Numbered from the stretch's first letter, positions 9,017-18,623 are shown. The stretch is DNA of 64,000 nt from Calothrix sp. NIES-4105 (GCF_002368415.1 NZ_AP018290.1:2927614-2991613), one strand, 5' to 3'. Notes: a model not told the origin generated them from the letters alone. Made by a program: numbers and translations.

Positions 9017-9591
9017 TATTTATTGTTTTAATATTCTGTTTGCATGTAGTCTAGTAATTATTTAGCGATAAGTAAAAATTCTAGTGTAAAGTAAAAATTT
9101 TGACATTATTGATTAAAATACTATGCCCCAAGTAAGTCTTCTACAACGTTCAAAACAAGTCGATACTTTTAATAAATAGGAAAAAAGAGGTATTGGAACC
9201 GCCAGTATTTTTAAGTATAAAAAGTATAGTAGCGGAGAGGAATAGGAAGCTTTAAATGGTAGGTATAAAATATATGTAGTACTATTAGACTGCTGATTAT
9301 TAGAAGTGGCGCCCCTTAAAAACTACGATGATTAGGCTTAGGGCGTGAGTTTTGTTTAGCTGCCCTGTTATAAATAAAGATAACTGGTCAATGGGGCAAT
9401 TGGCGCCGTTTTATTTGGGAGGGGCGCCTGTGTTGCGCGTTAAGAATTTTGATGACGATATAGGGAACGCACATCGTAGGGAAAGCTGAACGTATTGAAT
9501 CGAAATATATGCATTTTTCTTGTGTGGTGGTCTGATTTTAAGTATAAAATAACGAAACTAAGCTGTTAATTGTATTGAACTAAATTTAGAG

Positions 9592-10173
9592 ATGAGTTTC
9601 TTCAGCAGTCATCCGCAAAACATCCTATTTCTCGCTGCCAATCCTAAAGACACCACACGTTTACGGCTCGATCAAGAGTTGCGGGACATTGGGGAAGGAC
9701 TGCAACGCGCTCAAAAGCGCGACCAATTTCAGCTAGAGCAACGGTTGGCGGTTCGTCCTCGTGATATTCAACGGGCTATACTCGATATAAGTCCACAAAT
9801 TATCCATTTCTCAGGACACGGGACGGGCGATCAAGGGCTAGTCTTTGAAGATGAAATCGGCAACAGTTTTCTTGTGAATGGAGAAGCATTAGCAGGGCTG
9901 TTTGAACTATTCGCTGACCAAATTCGCTGTGTTGTACTCAACGGCTGTTATTCAGAAGTGCAAGCTAAGGTAATCGCTAATTACATTGACTATGTGATTG
10001 GCATGAACCAGGCAATAGGAGAGCAAGCGGCGATTGAGTTTGCGGTAGGGTTTTATGACGCAATCGGGGCAGGTCGTCCGATTGAGTTCGCTTATAAGCT
10101 AGGGTGTGCGGCAATTCGGATGGCAGGCATTGCAGAACACTTGACCCCAGTGCTGCTAAAAAAATCCACATAA
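9592..10173 (+). CDS. Stand-alone CHAT-domain protease, 193 aa
   Basis: The whole protein is one CHAT (caspase-like) domain. The catalytic dyad is visible: H76 in HFSGHG and C119 in VVLNGCYSE. It opens with the LFLAANP strand common to short cyanobacterial CHAT proteins and closes with an ATPVL-like strand (HLTPVLL). No sensor or effector domain is attached. It is the first gene of a tight series: the coiled-coil/inactive STAND gene starts 9 bp after its stop, followed by MoxR, vWA and FGE-like genes. By family it should be the protease effector of an NTP-dependent conflict system, activated when the partners sense a trigger. A paralogue fused to the coiled coil lies at 16526. Confidence 0.85.
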   Translation: MSFFSSHPQNILFLAANPKDTTRLRLDQELRDIGEGLQRAQKRDQFQLEQRLAVRPRDIQRAILDISPQIIHFSGHGTGDQGLVFEDEIGNSFLVNGEALAGLFELFADQIRCVVLNGCYSEVQAKVIANYIDYVIGMNQAIGEQAAIEFAVGFYDAIGAGRPIEFAYKLGCAAIRMAGIAEHLTPVLLKKST

Positions 10174-10182
10174 GGAGAACAT

Positions 10183-11205
10183 ATGCCTTCGCTTAAGCAT
10201 TTAAAGTCAAAACATGAAGACTTGGAAGAAGAATATGAGGAAGTTCGCAAAAAGTTGAAATGGTTCAAGAAAGAAGAAAAGACCAAAAGCGACTCGGAAG
10301 CAAAATATGAGCTAAGGCAACGAATTGAGGAGTACGAAGCGAGATTAGAAGAAATAGAAGAAGAACTCGAAGAGTTAGAAGAAAAAATTAACCAATCTGA
10401 ACAAGCGGGAGACTCTAATTTAGAAAATCCCCAAACCTTTGATTTTTTATATAAATCACTATTGAAGTTAGGATACTGGGAACAGCACAACCGTTTTGAA
10501 GAGATTGCTGGAAAATACTCTCATGGTGTATTCTTGATACAAGGCAATTCTAAGGACTATGGTCAAAGATGGTTGCTCAATCGGTTAGCTTCAATTATTC
10601 CCAGGATTTTGGAGGGAAAAAAAATTATTATTGATTTAAATCGAACTTCATCAAGAACAGATATTTTAGCTATTTGGGATGAATTTGCGGGTCGAGTTGG
10701 TTTAGCCGAAAAGAGTTTGCCTTCTCAAATAGCAGATAAAATTTGTGAACTACGAAAATCACAAAATGTGTTAATTGTGTTTAACAACGTTGATGAAACG
10801 GTCAAAGAAAATCTATGTGATTTACTTAATGATTTTTGGGTATCACTTACTACAAAAATAATAGAAGACAATCAGCAAAATCTATTTAAATTACTTATAT
10901 TTTTCTTAGATTATCAAAATGTGGTAACTCAATGGAATGTCGGTTTCGTTGATAATTATAATTCAGATTGGCAACCGAATTACCCTCTTGAACTACCTAC
11001 AATCAATCCATTTTCAAATGAAGATTTAAGGGATTGGTTGAATTATCAAAATGATTTCTTACCTTCAGCGATGTGTGCTAATAAGGCAGAAACCATTAGG
11101 ATGCTTTTAGAGAAGCAAGGGATTCCAATGCCAACATTACGAAAAATTTGCGATATTTGTGGTTGTAATTGGTTTGAGCAGGAGGGCAAATGGTTACGTA
11201 TCTAA
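10183..11205 (+). CDS. Coiled-coil plus inactive STAND (iSTAND) protein, 340 aa
   Basis: Residues 1-75 form a highly charged coiled coil (repeated E-E-L-E-E heptads). From about residue 85 there is a STAND-like domain whose P-loop position reads GVFLIQGNSKDYGQRWLLNRL, lacking the GKT/S signature, as in the 'inactive STAND' domains of vWA-MoxR systems. The start has AAGGAG 8 nt upstream. It overlaps the MoxR gene by 16 bp, so translation is likely coupled. The coiled coil is nearly the same as the C-terminal 65 residues of the CHAT protein at 16526 and probably docks onto CHAT. Family assignment is from motif memory. Confidence 0.7.
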   Translation: MPSLKHLKSKHEDLEEEYEEVRKKLKWFKKEEKTKSDSEAKYELRQRIEEYEARLEEIEEELEELEEKINQSEQAGDSNLENPQTFDFLYKSLLKLGYWEQHNRFEEIAGKYSHGVFLIQGNSKDYGQRWLLNRLASIIPRILEGKKIIIDLNRTSSRTDILAIWDEFAGRVGLAEKSLPSQIADKICELRKSQNVLIVFNNVDETVKENLCDLLNDFWVSLTTKIIEDNQQNLFKLLIFFLDYQNVVTQWNVGFVDNYNSDWQPNYPLELPTINPFSNEDLRDWLNYQNDFLPSAMCANKAETIRMLLEKQGIPMPTLRKICDICGCNWFEQEGKWLRI

Positions 11206-12143
11206 ATTCTGAGCGCCTTGAATATACAGGCACTAAGCAACCCAAACCAGGAGAAACCTACAAAGGAAGGCTCATCTACCCTTACTTACCCAGTGAAAAA
11301 TTAAAGGATGTTGTGAATCTAGCGATTTACCTGGGCCGTCCACTGCTACTAAAAGGGGAACCCGGATGTGGCAAGACTCAACTAGCTTTTGCAGTTGCCT
11401 ATGAGTTAGGGCTAGCTTTTGAAGCTTGGTACGTAAAATCCACAAGTCGAGCCAAAGATGGATTATATAGTTATGACACAATTGGGCGATTGCGTGATGC
11501 CCAATTAGCTGCATCTGGCTCCTTGACACCAGAAGAAAAGAAACGTTTTGATGACCCAACATCCTACATCCGTTTAGGACCATTGGGTCGAGCATTCACA
11601 AATCCACACAGAACAGTAGTTTTAATCGATGAGATTGACAAAGCTGACATCGATTTTCCAAATGATTTATTGCTAGAACTCGATGAGCAACTAATCAAAA
11701 TTGAGGAGGTGCGAGAAGACGGCAGGGAGAAGGAGATTAAAGCGGTTAATCCACCCATCGTCTTCATCACGAGTAACGATGAGAAAGATTTACCTGATGC
11801 CTTTTTGCGTCGGTGTTTATTCTACTACATTCATTTTCCAAGCTACGAACAAATTGTTCAAATCGTAAAATATCGCTTCCCTAATATTGCAGATGGTTTG
11901 GTAGACAAAGCTGTTTCCCGCTTCACAGAATTACGAGAAATGCTAGAGGGTGAAACAGGTAAGTTTAGCAAGAATGTGAGTACCAGTGAGTTGCTCGATT
12001 GGGTCAAGGCAATGCAGCGAGATTCATTAGAAGATATATTAAATAGATTATCGGGGGAAAACCAACTGCCTTACTTAGAAGTATTACTTAAAAGTTGGGA
12101 TGCCCATATGAATTATTTGAGGTTAAGTAGCGATCGTGAATGA
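11190..12143 (+). CDS. MoxR-family AAA+ ATPase, 317 aa
   Basis: The MoxR-type AAA+ core is complete: Walker A GEPGCGKT (56-63), Walker B VVLIDEIDKAD (about 142-152), sensor 1 in FITSNDE, arginine finger in DAFLRRC. The length is normal. The start overlaps the end of the iSTAND gene and has its ribosome-binding site (GGAGGG) inside it. The stop overlaps the GTG of the vWA gene (GTGAATGA). Such ATPases remodel partner proteins together with a vWA-domain protein, here the very next gene. It is the ATP-driven core of the cluster. Confidence 0.92.
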   Translation: MVTYLNSERLEYTGTKQPKPGETYKGRLIYPYLPSEKLKDVVNLAIYLGRPLLLKGEPGCGKTQLAFAVAYELGLAFEAWYVKSTSRAKDGLYSYDTIGRLRDAQLAASGSLTPEEKKRFDDPTSYIRLGPLGRAFTNPHRTVVLIDEIDKADIDFPNDLLLELDEQLIKIEEVREDGREKEIKAVNPPIVFITSNDEKDLPDAFLRRCLFYYIHFPSYEQIVQIVKYRFPNIADGLVDKAVSRFTELREMLEGETGKFSKNVSTSELLDWVKAMQRDSLEDILNRLSGENQLPYLEVLLKSWDAHMNYLRLSSDRE

Positions 12144-13839
12144 GCCAGCACTACTAGAGCTATTTAACTGTTTGAGGAAAGCAGGTTTGTCACTGGGATT
12201 GGCAGAGTATAATTTGCTTCTTCAGGCTATTAATGCAGGTTTTGGAACTCGCGATCGCGATGCACTTGCTCAACTTTGCCGTGCCCTTTGGGTTAAATCA
12301 CAGCGAGAAGAGCAAATTTTTCAGGATTATTTTGATCAGATTATTCCAAGTAAACTGGAACAAATTTATTTTCCGAACGAAACAGAGGACGCTGGCTCAA
12401 CAAAGAATCGAGAGGCGCCAGTAGCTTCAAGCCAACGGGGAACATTCCAAATCCCACGTTTGCTGCTACGAGGATTAGCGACTTGTATTGTTGTCTTTGG
12501 CAGCGTGTTGCTCCTACAACATTTTACTCCAAAGCCAAAAAAGGAAAGTAATTTAGCATTCAGCAGCCTTCCTTTTTTGCATCCTACCTTTATCGTCAAT
12601 ACAAACGAAAAATTAGCACATATCAAAATTACCCGTACTGGTGATAAGCATGGGGTAATTAAAGCAAAATTAAATATTGGAAAGAAATGCTTACCAAAAG
12701 ATTCCAATGATACTCCCCAAGATACTGATACTCCCCTTGTCATAGATACTACCCAAAATGTTGAATTTAAGAATGGCGAAGGTGAAATTACAATCCCAAT
12801 TACGCTTCTCGACAACGATAAAGCTAATTTTTATCAGAAATTTGTTGAATTGTGCTTGAGTGATCCTCAAGGTGGAGTTAATCTTGATGCTCGAAGCAAA
12901 GCGACTTTAATTATCCAAAAGAACGAATATTTGAGTAAAATATTCCGTCAAGATATTATTGAGCCATTATTAATTATTTCTACCTGCATTATTCTGCTAC
13001 TTGTTGCTTGGAAAATGCGGAAAATTAGACAGACTCAAGCCTCTGAAGATAAAGCTATTCCTCCCGACCCTTACATTAACTTACCCAAAACGGCGCTGTC
13101 TGCTGAAGTCATTCGGACAATGACTGACGAGATTCAAGTTGCTAAAGCAATTAGGCAATCTCCTCACAACCAAAAGAGCGAAATTTTCCCCCTCATCGTT
13201 AACGATTTGCCTATCACCCATCGACAAATGAAGCAAGGGTGGCGTTATCTGCGTCAGTTTAGTCGTGAGGGCGCACCTATCGAGCTAGATATAGAAGCTA
13301 CGATTCAACAAGTTGCCCAGCAGGGGATTCTACTCAATCCTATATTAGTACCACAACGTACTAACCGAATCGAACTCTTACTTCTAATTGATCGGGATGG
13401 TTCGATGGTTCCGTTTCACCACCTTTCCCAAGAGTTGGCAGACACAGCATTGCGTGGGGGACGCTTCAGCAAAGTTAAGGTTTACTACTTTCACAACTGC
13501 CCAAATGAATACCTGTATCGCGACCCCTATCATTTAAATGCGGAAACTATCGATGATTGTTTATCGAGCTTGCCTAAAACAAGAACAGTTTGCTTGATTT
13601 TTAGCGATGCCGGAGCAGCCCGTGGTAGATTTAGTTCTAAGCGACGAAGGTTAACCAAATTTTTTTTAAAGGAGTTAGGACAGTATGTACGTTATACTGC
13701 TTGGCTCAATCCGGTTCCTCGCTCCCGCTGGGAAACTACAACCGCCCATGACATTGCTGCTTTAGTGCCCATGTTTGAGGTAAATCGTCACTCATTTTAC
13801 ACGGCAATCGATGTCCTACGCGGACGATATCAACCGTAG
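12136..13839 (+). CDS. Membrane vWA protein with a Calx-beta-like domain between two TM helices, 567 aa
   Basis: Residues 1-75 are the helical domain seen before vWA in MoxR partners (LCRALWVKSQREEQIF). A TM helix spans about 110-131. Residues about 145-265 resemble a Calx-beta sandwich (GEGEITIPITLLDND, then VELCLSDPQGG). A second TM helix lies at about 273-294. The C-terminal half has a vWA domain with MIDAS D419-R-D421-G-S423. The two TM helices put the Calx-beta-like domain outside the membrane and the vWA in the cytoplasm, so the protein could carry an outside signal to the ATPase. GTG start, overlapping the MoxR stop. The Calx-beta assignment is tentative. Confidence 0.75.
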   Translation: MNEPALLELFNCLRKAGLSLGLAEYNLLLQAINAGFGTRDRDALAQLCRALWVKSQREEQIFQDYFDQIIPSKLEQIYFPNETEDAGSTKNREAPVASSQRGTFQIPRLLLRGLATCIVVFGSVLLLQHFTPKPKKESNLAFSSLPFLHPTFIVNTNEKLAHIKITRTGDKHGVIKAKLNIGKKCLPKDSNDTPQDTDTPLVIDTTQNVEFKNGEGEITIPITLLDNDKANFYQKFVELCLSDPQGGVNLDARSKATLIIQKNEYLSKIFRQDIIEPLLIISTCIILLLVAWKMRKIRQTQASEDKAIPPDPYINLPKTALSAEVIRTMTDEIQVAKAIRQSPHNQKSEIFPLIVNDLPITHRQMKQGWRYLRQFSREGAPIELDIEATIQQVAQQGILLNPILVPQRTNRIELLLLIDRDGSMVPFHHLSQELADTALRGGRFSKVKVYYFHNCPNEYLYRDPYHLNAETIDDCLSSLPKTRTVCLIFSDAGAARGRFSSKRRRLTKFFLKELGQYVRYTAWLNPVPRSRWETTTAHDIAALVPMFEVNRHSFYTAIDVLRGRYQP

Positions 13840-13852
13840 GAGAATTGCTAAT

Positions 13853-15496
13853 ATGAATAACTCTAATGCTTTACTGCCCGAAAACCCGTCTCACAAAATT
13901 GAGCAGATGATCGCATCATTCCAGAGACAATTTAGCGAAGCCCATCTCTATTTAGCCTATCACGCTGCCTTGCCAGTTGCCCTCACACCTCATTTGACCT
14001 ACTGTCTATGGGCAAATTTTCAGACGGATATTAGAAACCAAGGCTTGAAGGCGCCGTGGATCGCAGTGGCGGATTTGCTACTCTCTCCGCTGTGCCAAGA
14101 GGTAGGACATGAGCTATATGAGATGGATGCAGATTTACGCAATTACCTAATAGAACAAATGATTCATCATCCTAGCTTCGGTCAGAAGCGTGTTGAGGAA
14201 TTAGCCCATTTTTTACTGTCCTACGTGCAGCGAGACTTAAATCACTCTAAACCATCGATACAAACTCTAGCTCAGGCTCAACGTTGGACGGCACTAGCTT
14301 ATGTCTATCCTGAAGCTGCTGCCCATGAGTTAGCTACCAAGCTTACCAACTTAAAGCTTAGTGAAAAAACTGAATGGCTCCGGATGACATCGTTAACGGA
14401 AACTATAGCAAGTCCTTTGCGTCAGGCTCATTTTGAATCCCTGTTAGTTTATCTTCAAGGGATGCGCGAAGTGGCTCGTGGCAACCAGGTTCAAGCTGAA
14501 TCAACCCTAAAATCCTTGCCAGCACATAATAATAGAACAGTCGTAGCAGGAGTAAGTTTACCCATTCCTGAGTTTCAAGACGCTAATTGGAATATCAGAT
14601 CAATTATATCCGAAGCCGCCTCTCTAAAGTCATTTAATTTTCAGACAGCTAAACTGATTCGTCAACCCCGGTTTATGAACTTGGGATCGCGCTGGGTAAT
14701 CGATCGACGCGAACAACAAGCAACCCTGTTTTATGAGAGATTGGATAAACAAGTTACCCTAGAAATGGTGCGTGTATCGAGGGGCAATTACTGGATGGGA
14801 GCTGCAAATAACGAGGGAGACTATCGCGAACGCCCTCAACATTCGGTCACCATTTCGTCCTTCTTTATGAGCCGTTTTCCTGTGACGCAAGCCCAATGGC
14901 GGGCAATTGCCAAGACTACCAAAGTCCGGATTGACCTAAATCCTGACCCCTCCGAATTTAAGGGTGATAATTTACCTGTAGAACACATTACCTGGTTTGA
15001 AGCGATTGAGTTTTGCGAGCGCTTGCAGTTACAGACCGGGAAACCTTATCGTTTGCCCAGCGAAGCAGAGTGGGAATATGCTTGTCGTGCAGGGACAGAA
15101 ACCCCATTCTACTTTGGCGATACTATTTCTCTTCAACTTGCTACTTATGATGGAAGCAAACGATATCGTTCTGGTCCGAAAGGGCTATCAAGCGAACAAA
15201 CCAGTGAAGTAGGTTCCCATAGCGCAGCGAATGCCTTTGGGTTAGATGAGATGCATGGCAACGTGTGGGAATGGTGTGCTGACCATTGGTACGACGACTA
15301 TATAAATGCACCAAAAGACGGAAGTGTCCGAGTTACTAACAACCGGGTTTCACCCAGAGTTATACGGGGTGGTTCCTGGATAAATGAACCTAGTATATGT
15401 CGTTCTACCTATCGTAACGGGATTCCACCTAAAAACAAAGTACTTACAATCGGCTTTCGCGTAGCAGTATCATTACACAAGGTAAATCTCAAATGA
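13853..15496 (+). CDS. FGE-sulfatase (SUMF1/EgtB-like) domain protein of the vWA-MoxR system, 547 aa
   Basis: The C-terminal about 245 residues (from about 300) are a formylglycine-generating-enzyme-like fold: EMVRVSRGNYWMGA, MSRFPVTQAQW, YRLPSEAEWEYACRAGTE, GNVWEWCADHW, VIRGGSW, IGFRVA. The N-terminal about 280 residues are helical, a cyanobacterial module common next to vWA-MoxR genes, which I cannot name. I choose the ATG at 13853, with AGGAG 10 nt upstream, over the in-frame ATG at 13811 inside the vWA gene. In conflict systems this fold is thought to bind or recognise rather than make formylglycine. Whether the catalytic cysteines are present needs alignment. Confidence 0.8.
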   Translation: MNNSNALLPENPSHKIEQMIASFQRQFSEAHLYLAYHAALPVALTPHLTYCLWANFQTDIRNQGLKAPWIAVADLLLSPLCQEVGHELYEMDADLRNYLIEQMIHHPSFGQKRVEELAHFLLSYVQRDLNHSKPSIQTLAQAQRWTALAYVYPEAAAHELATKLTNLKLSEKTEWLRMTSLTETIASPLRQAHFESLLVYLQGMREVARGNQVQAESTLKSLPAHNNRTVVAGVSLPIPEFQDANWNIRSIISEAASLKSFNFQTAKLIRQPRFMNLGSRWVIDRREQQATLFYERLDKQVTLEMVRVSRGNYWMGAANNEGDYRERPQHSVTISSFFMSRFPVTQAQWRAIAKTTKVRIDLNPDPSEFKGDNLPVEHITWFEAIEFCERLQLQTGKPYRLPSEAEWEYACRAGTETPFYFGDTISLQLATYDGSKRYRSGPKGLSSEQTSEVGSHSAANAFGLDEMHGNVWEWCADHWYDDYINAPKDGSVRVTNNRVSPRVIRGGSWINEPSICRSTYRNGIPPKNKVLTIGFRVAVSLHKVNLK

Positions 15497-15771
15497 TTTT
15501 GTTAAGATTAAGTATCTTTCATTAATAGGTAAGTTAAAATATTTATAGGATGCCTCTACACCAATAACCATTGTTGAATGGGTGTCTTGTCTTCGAGACG
15601 CGGCGCCTACGCCTCTCCTGTCTTATATTTAATTCCAACCACCTACTTACTTTTTATCAAGTAAAATTTTGTAAATTTTTACTCATTACTACCCTGATAA
15701 GTAATGTTAAAATTAAGTAAAACTTCTATACTGTTGCGTTTGGCTATATTGACAATGAGAGGATATGCTCT

Positions 15772-16485
15772 ATGAGTATGCTTTCTGACCTTCAGAATAA
15801 AAAACTTGGATTGTTTGAATTAATAGCAATGGGTTTCGATTTATATCTAAATAATTTCAGAATTTTTGTTAGCCTTTTATGCGCTACTATTTTGCCTTTC
15901 TTAATTATTATAAATATTATTCAGCCATACATCTCTTTTAATCCTATTTTATTAATTTTATATTTTCCCATATTTCTGTTTTATCTTATATTTGTGCTTG
16001 TATTCTACACCAGTGCTTCTGCTATTCTTACAGAAAGTTTTATCATAGCAGAAAAACCTCAACTTCAAGTTGTATTTAAGCGAATTTGGCATCGTATTTT
16101 ACCCTTGACCAGTTTAAATATAAGATTCACTATCATTTTTTATCTAAAACTTTTGTTACTAATTGTTCCAGGTATTATTTATTCGGTGGATAACGGTTTT
16201 TATGCTCTAGCCTTTATTCTCCGAGATCAAAGAGGTAAAGCAGCATTTCAATATAGCGAATCCTTAGTTACAGGAAATTGGTGGAGAGTTTTTTCCTTTA
16301 ACTTATTAAGTCTTATACCTATTTACGGCTTACAGGTAATTCTAAACAAAGTTTTAAGTAGTGTTATTGTAAACTCTCCAACATTAATTGCTATTGTTTC
16401 CAATACATTAGGGTTATTAATTAATCTTGGGTTTGTAATTAGTGGAGTTTTGCTTTTTCTTAACTTAGATTATCAAAAACGCTAA
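15772..16485 (+). CDS. Multi-pass membrane protein, 237 aa
   Basis: Very hydrophobic, with five to six predicted TM helices (about 25-50, 55-85, 115-135, 175-195, 205-232). It resembles the broad group of uncharacterised membrane proteins often labelled DUF975 or glycerophosphodiester-phosphodiesterase membrane domain (phrases YALAFILRDQRGKAAFQYSESLV and GNWWRVF), but I would not name a family firmly. It lies between two parts of the CHAT cluster on the same strand, 275 bp after the FGE-like gene and 40 bp before the second CHAT gene. It could be a membrane partner or pore, but that is position-based speculation. GAGAGGA precedes the ATG at a slightly long distance. Confidence 0.7.
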   Translation: MSMLSDLQNKKLGLFELIAMGFDLYLNNFRIFVSLLCATILPFLIIINIIQPYISFNPILLILYFPIFLFYLIFVLVFYTSASAILTESFIIAEKPQLQVVFKRIWHRILPLTSLNIRFTIIFYLKLLLLIVPGIIYSVDNGFYALAFILRDQRGKAAFQYSESLVTGNWWRVFSFNLLSLIPIYGLQVILNKVLSSVIVNSPTLIAIVSNTLGLLINLGFVISGVLLFLNLDYQKR

Positions 16486-16525
16486 TAAGAGCGAATCTTC
16501 TTAAGTTCAAACTTATAATGTAAAT

Positions 16526-17398
16526 ATGGTTGCCCCATCTGCCCTAACTATTTTATTTTTAGCAGCAAATCCATCAGGGAATTCTCAGTCGCGTCTAGAG
16601 CAGGAAGCGCGAGATATTAGTGAAGGGTTACTAAGATCACAACATCGCGATAACTTCAGATTTGAGCAACGATGGGCAGTACGTCCTAGAGATATTCGAC
16701 TTGCCCTTCTAGAGTGCAATCCTCAAATTGTTCATTTCGGTGGACATCGTAAACAAGACAGGACATTAGAAAACCAAGAAGCGATAAATCAAGAGTTTAG
16801 TACTGATACAGAACCAAAAGCCGAACAAGAGGAAGGGTTGGTATTTCAAGATAATACCGGACATATTAGTCTCATCCCTGCCAACGCCCTAGCAGATTTA
16901 TTTAAATTATTTTCAGATCAAGTCAACTGTATTTTATTGAATGGTTGTTACACTGAGGAGCAAGCGAAGGTAATTGCACAACATATTCCCTATGTTATTG
17001 GCATGAAGCAATCTATTACCGATAAAGCGGCTCTAGATTTTGCCTTGGGATTTTATGATGCATTAGGCGCTGGTCGATCAATCGAGTTTGCCTATAATCT
17101 GGGTCGTACAGCAATTCAAATGTCGGGTTTGCCTGAGCATTTGACTCCTGTTCTATATAAATTTTCTGCATTAGGTACTAATATACCTAATGGTACGCCT
17201 CCCAAGCGACGTGTTCAAGAAAAACGTGAAGACTTAGAAGAAGAATATCAGGACATTCGTAAGAAGTTGAAATATTTGAAGAAAGAATGGACAATTAAAA
17301 CTGATTCGGAAGCTAAATACGAGCTTTCACAGCGAATTGAGCAGTATGAAGTTCAGCTGCAAAATCTTGAAGAGTTGCTTGAGCAATTAGAGTCATAG
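16526..17398 (+). CDS. CHAT domain fused to coiled coil, 290 aa
   Basis: Paralogue of the CHAT gene at 9592. The cysteine is kept (LLNGCYTEEQA), but the His motif reads HFGGHRK instead of HFSGHG: the His (H74) is present while the following Gly is replaced by Arg, and a charged insert of about 30 residues follows before the next strand (GLVFQDNTG). From about residue 225 the protein runs into a coiled coil (EDLEEEYQDIRKKLKYLKK) that matches the first 70 residues of the iSTAND protein at 10183. So what is two genes there is one gene here. It may compete with, dock onto or regulate that system. Activity is uncertain because of the altered His loop. Confidence 0.8.
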   Translation: MVAPSALTILFLAANPSGNSQSRLEQEARDISEGLLRSQHRDNFRFEQRWAVRPRDIRLALLECNPQIVHFGGHRKQDRTLENQEAINQEFSTDTEPKAEQEEGLVFQDNTGHISLIPANALADLFKLFSDQVNCILLNGCYTEEQAKVIAQHIPYVIGMKQSITDKAALDFALGFYDALGAGRSIEFAYNLGRTAIQMSGLPEHLTPVLYKFSALGTNIPNGTPPKRRVQEKREDLEEEYQDIRKKLKYLKKEWTIKTDSEAKYELSQRIEQYEVQLQNLEELLEQLES

Positions 17399-17857
17399 CG
17401 TCAACAAACCCAATGCTATATCCACTACCAAATCTCATAAATTCCTGGACTGTAAAAAGTAAAAGTAGCAGCTTGGACTGGATTCTCTTTAAGTATTGCA
17501 ACACTTAGGTATAAATTCGCTCATCGGAGTGTTGTGTGCGCGTCGTCAAGTCCAAAACCCTGATTTTATAAGCTTTTTACGCTGGCGCCACTCCTACACA
17601 AAATCTGTATGAAAAAATATTTTTCCTAAACCATCACTCGTCTTCACTCTACCTTGGCGCCAACGCGAGATTGTTCGCACATTTACAAAAATGTTTAATT
17701 CAACCATTGATGTTGTAGAAACTGAAATATTCCGCAATTGCCACCAAGACAGTTGTAAGCAGAATGTGTAATGTTTGACTTGTATATTCAGTGGTCGGTA
17801 TTCATAATTACCAATCGAACACTGTTATAACATATAACCACTCTGCTTGCTTTTTAT

Positions 17858-18028
17858 ATGACTCCAGAACAAATCAACATAAAATTCCCGCTTTGGCAGT
17901 ATTTAAACCAGCCTCTGCTTGGCGAAAAACCGGCTATACTCAATCCCAGACGTTTTGCTAACGTTTACCGAATTGAACTGTTACAGCGATGTTGGGAGAA
18001 GCATTGCGATGCTAAGGGGCAATATTAA
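17858..18028 (+). CDS. Possible small hypothetical protein, 56 aa
   Basis: Open frame starting MTPEQINIKFPLWQ and ending EKHCDAKGQY. There is no strong ribosome-binding site and no family I recognise. The composition is protein-like (balanced, with Trp, Pro and charged residues) and unlike the AT-rich surroundings, so it may be a real small gene or the tail of a degraded one. Confidence 0.3.
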   Translation: MTPEQINIKFPLWQYLNQPLLGEKPAILNPRRFANVYRIELLQRCWEKHCDAKGQY

Positions 18029-18094
18029 TATGCGTATTATTACGGGTGCAATATTTTTATTTGAGTTGTAACACGTATATACATAATATTAAGA

Positions 18095-18120
18095 GGGGAA
18101 AGGGAAAATAATCTTTCCCC
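18095..18120. terminator. Hairpin GGGGAAAG/CTTTCCCC
   Basis: 8-bp perfect stem with a 10-nt loop, about 50 bp past the stop of the minus-strand remnant at 18169. No strong T-run follows, so it is either a weak terminator or a repeat. Confidence 0.35.
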
Positions 18121-18168
18121 CAACCCCAAGACCCTTGGACGCTCTTTCAAATTATTTTGCGCTGCTGT

Positions 18169-18513
18169 TTAATTAGCCACACAAACCTGTCGTAACTTGT
18201 TTATTTCTAGTTGGACTGCTTTCAATCCTTGGTTGCTATAGATAATGAACAATCGTTCGGCTGATAAGTAACTCAAAACTGGGTTACGGAATTTTGTATT
18301 GTAAGTGCTTATATCTTCGACATTGTAGCCAAAAGACGGCGCCACTGCTTTGAGAATTTCTTGGTCGATAGTGGACGGCTTTTTAAGATGAGTACAGTAC
18401 TCACCGTTCAGTATAAACGCAGCGTTCGGCGCTTCTTCAGTAACAGGCGCCCTAAAGAAAGAAAAAATTAAACGCGCCTTCTTTAGCCCTACCTTGCATA
18501 TTTTCTCTAACTT
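18169..18513 (-). pseudogene. Open frame without a start: probable gene remnant
   Basis: The minus frame is open for about 115 codons and reads like protein (for example EYCTHLKKPSTIDQEILKAV, then LSYLSAERLFIIYSN and a C terminus LRQVCVAN). It has no ATG, and no GTG or TTG start in its N-terminal part, so it seems to be the 3' end of a truncated gene. I do not recognise the family. Two GGCGCC sites lie in it. The rest of 17399-18623 shows nothing else I can support. Confidence 0.35.
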
Positions 18514-18623
18514 CTAACCTATAGAGTATAAAGACGTAAGACCAACTATAAACAGTGGGTGAAACAAATATACTACTTATTGTCTATTAATACCTAATTA
18601 CTATTTAGAGAGAACAAGGTAAT

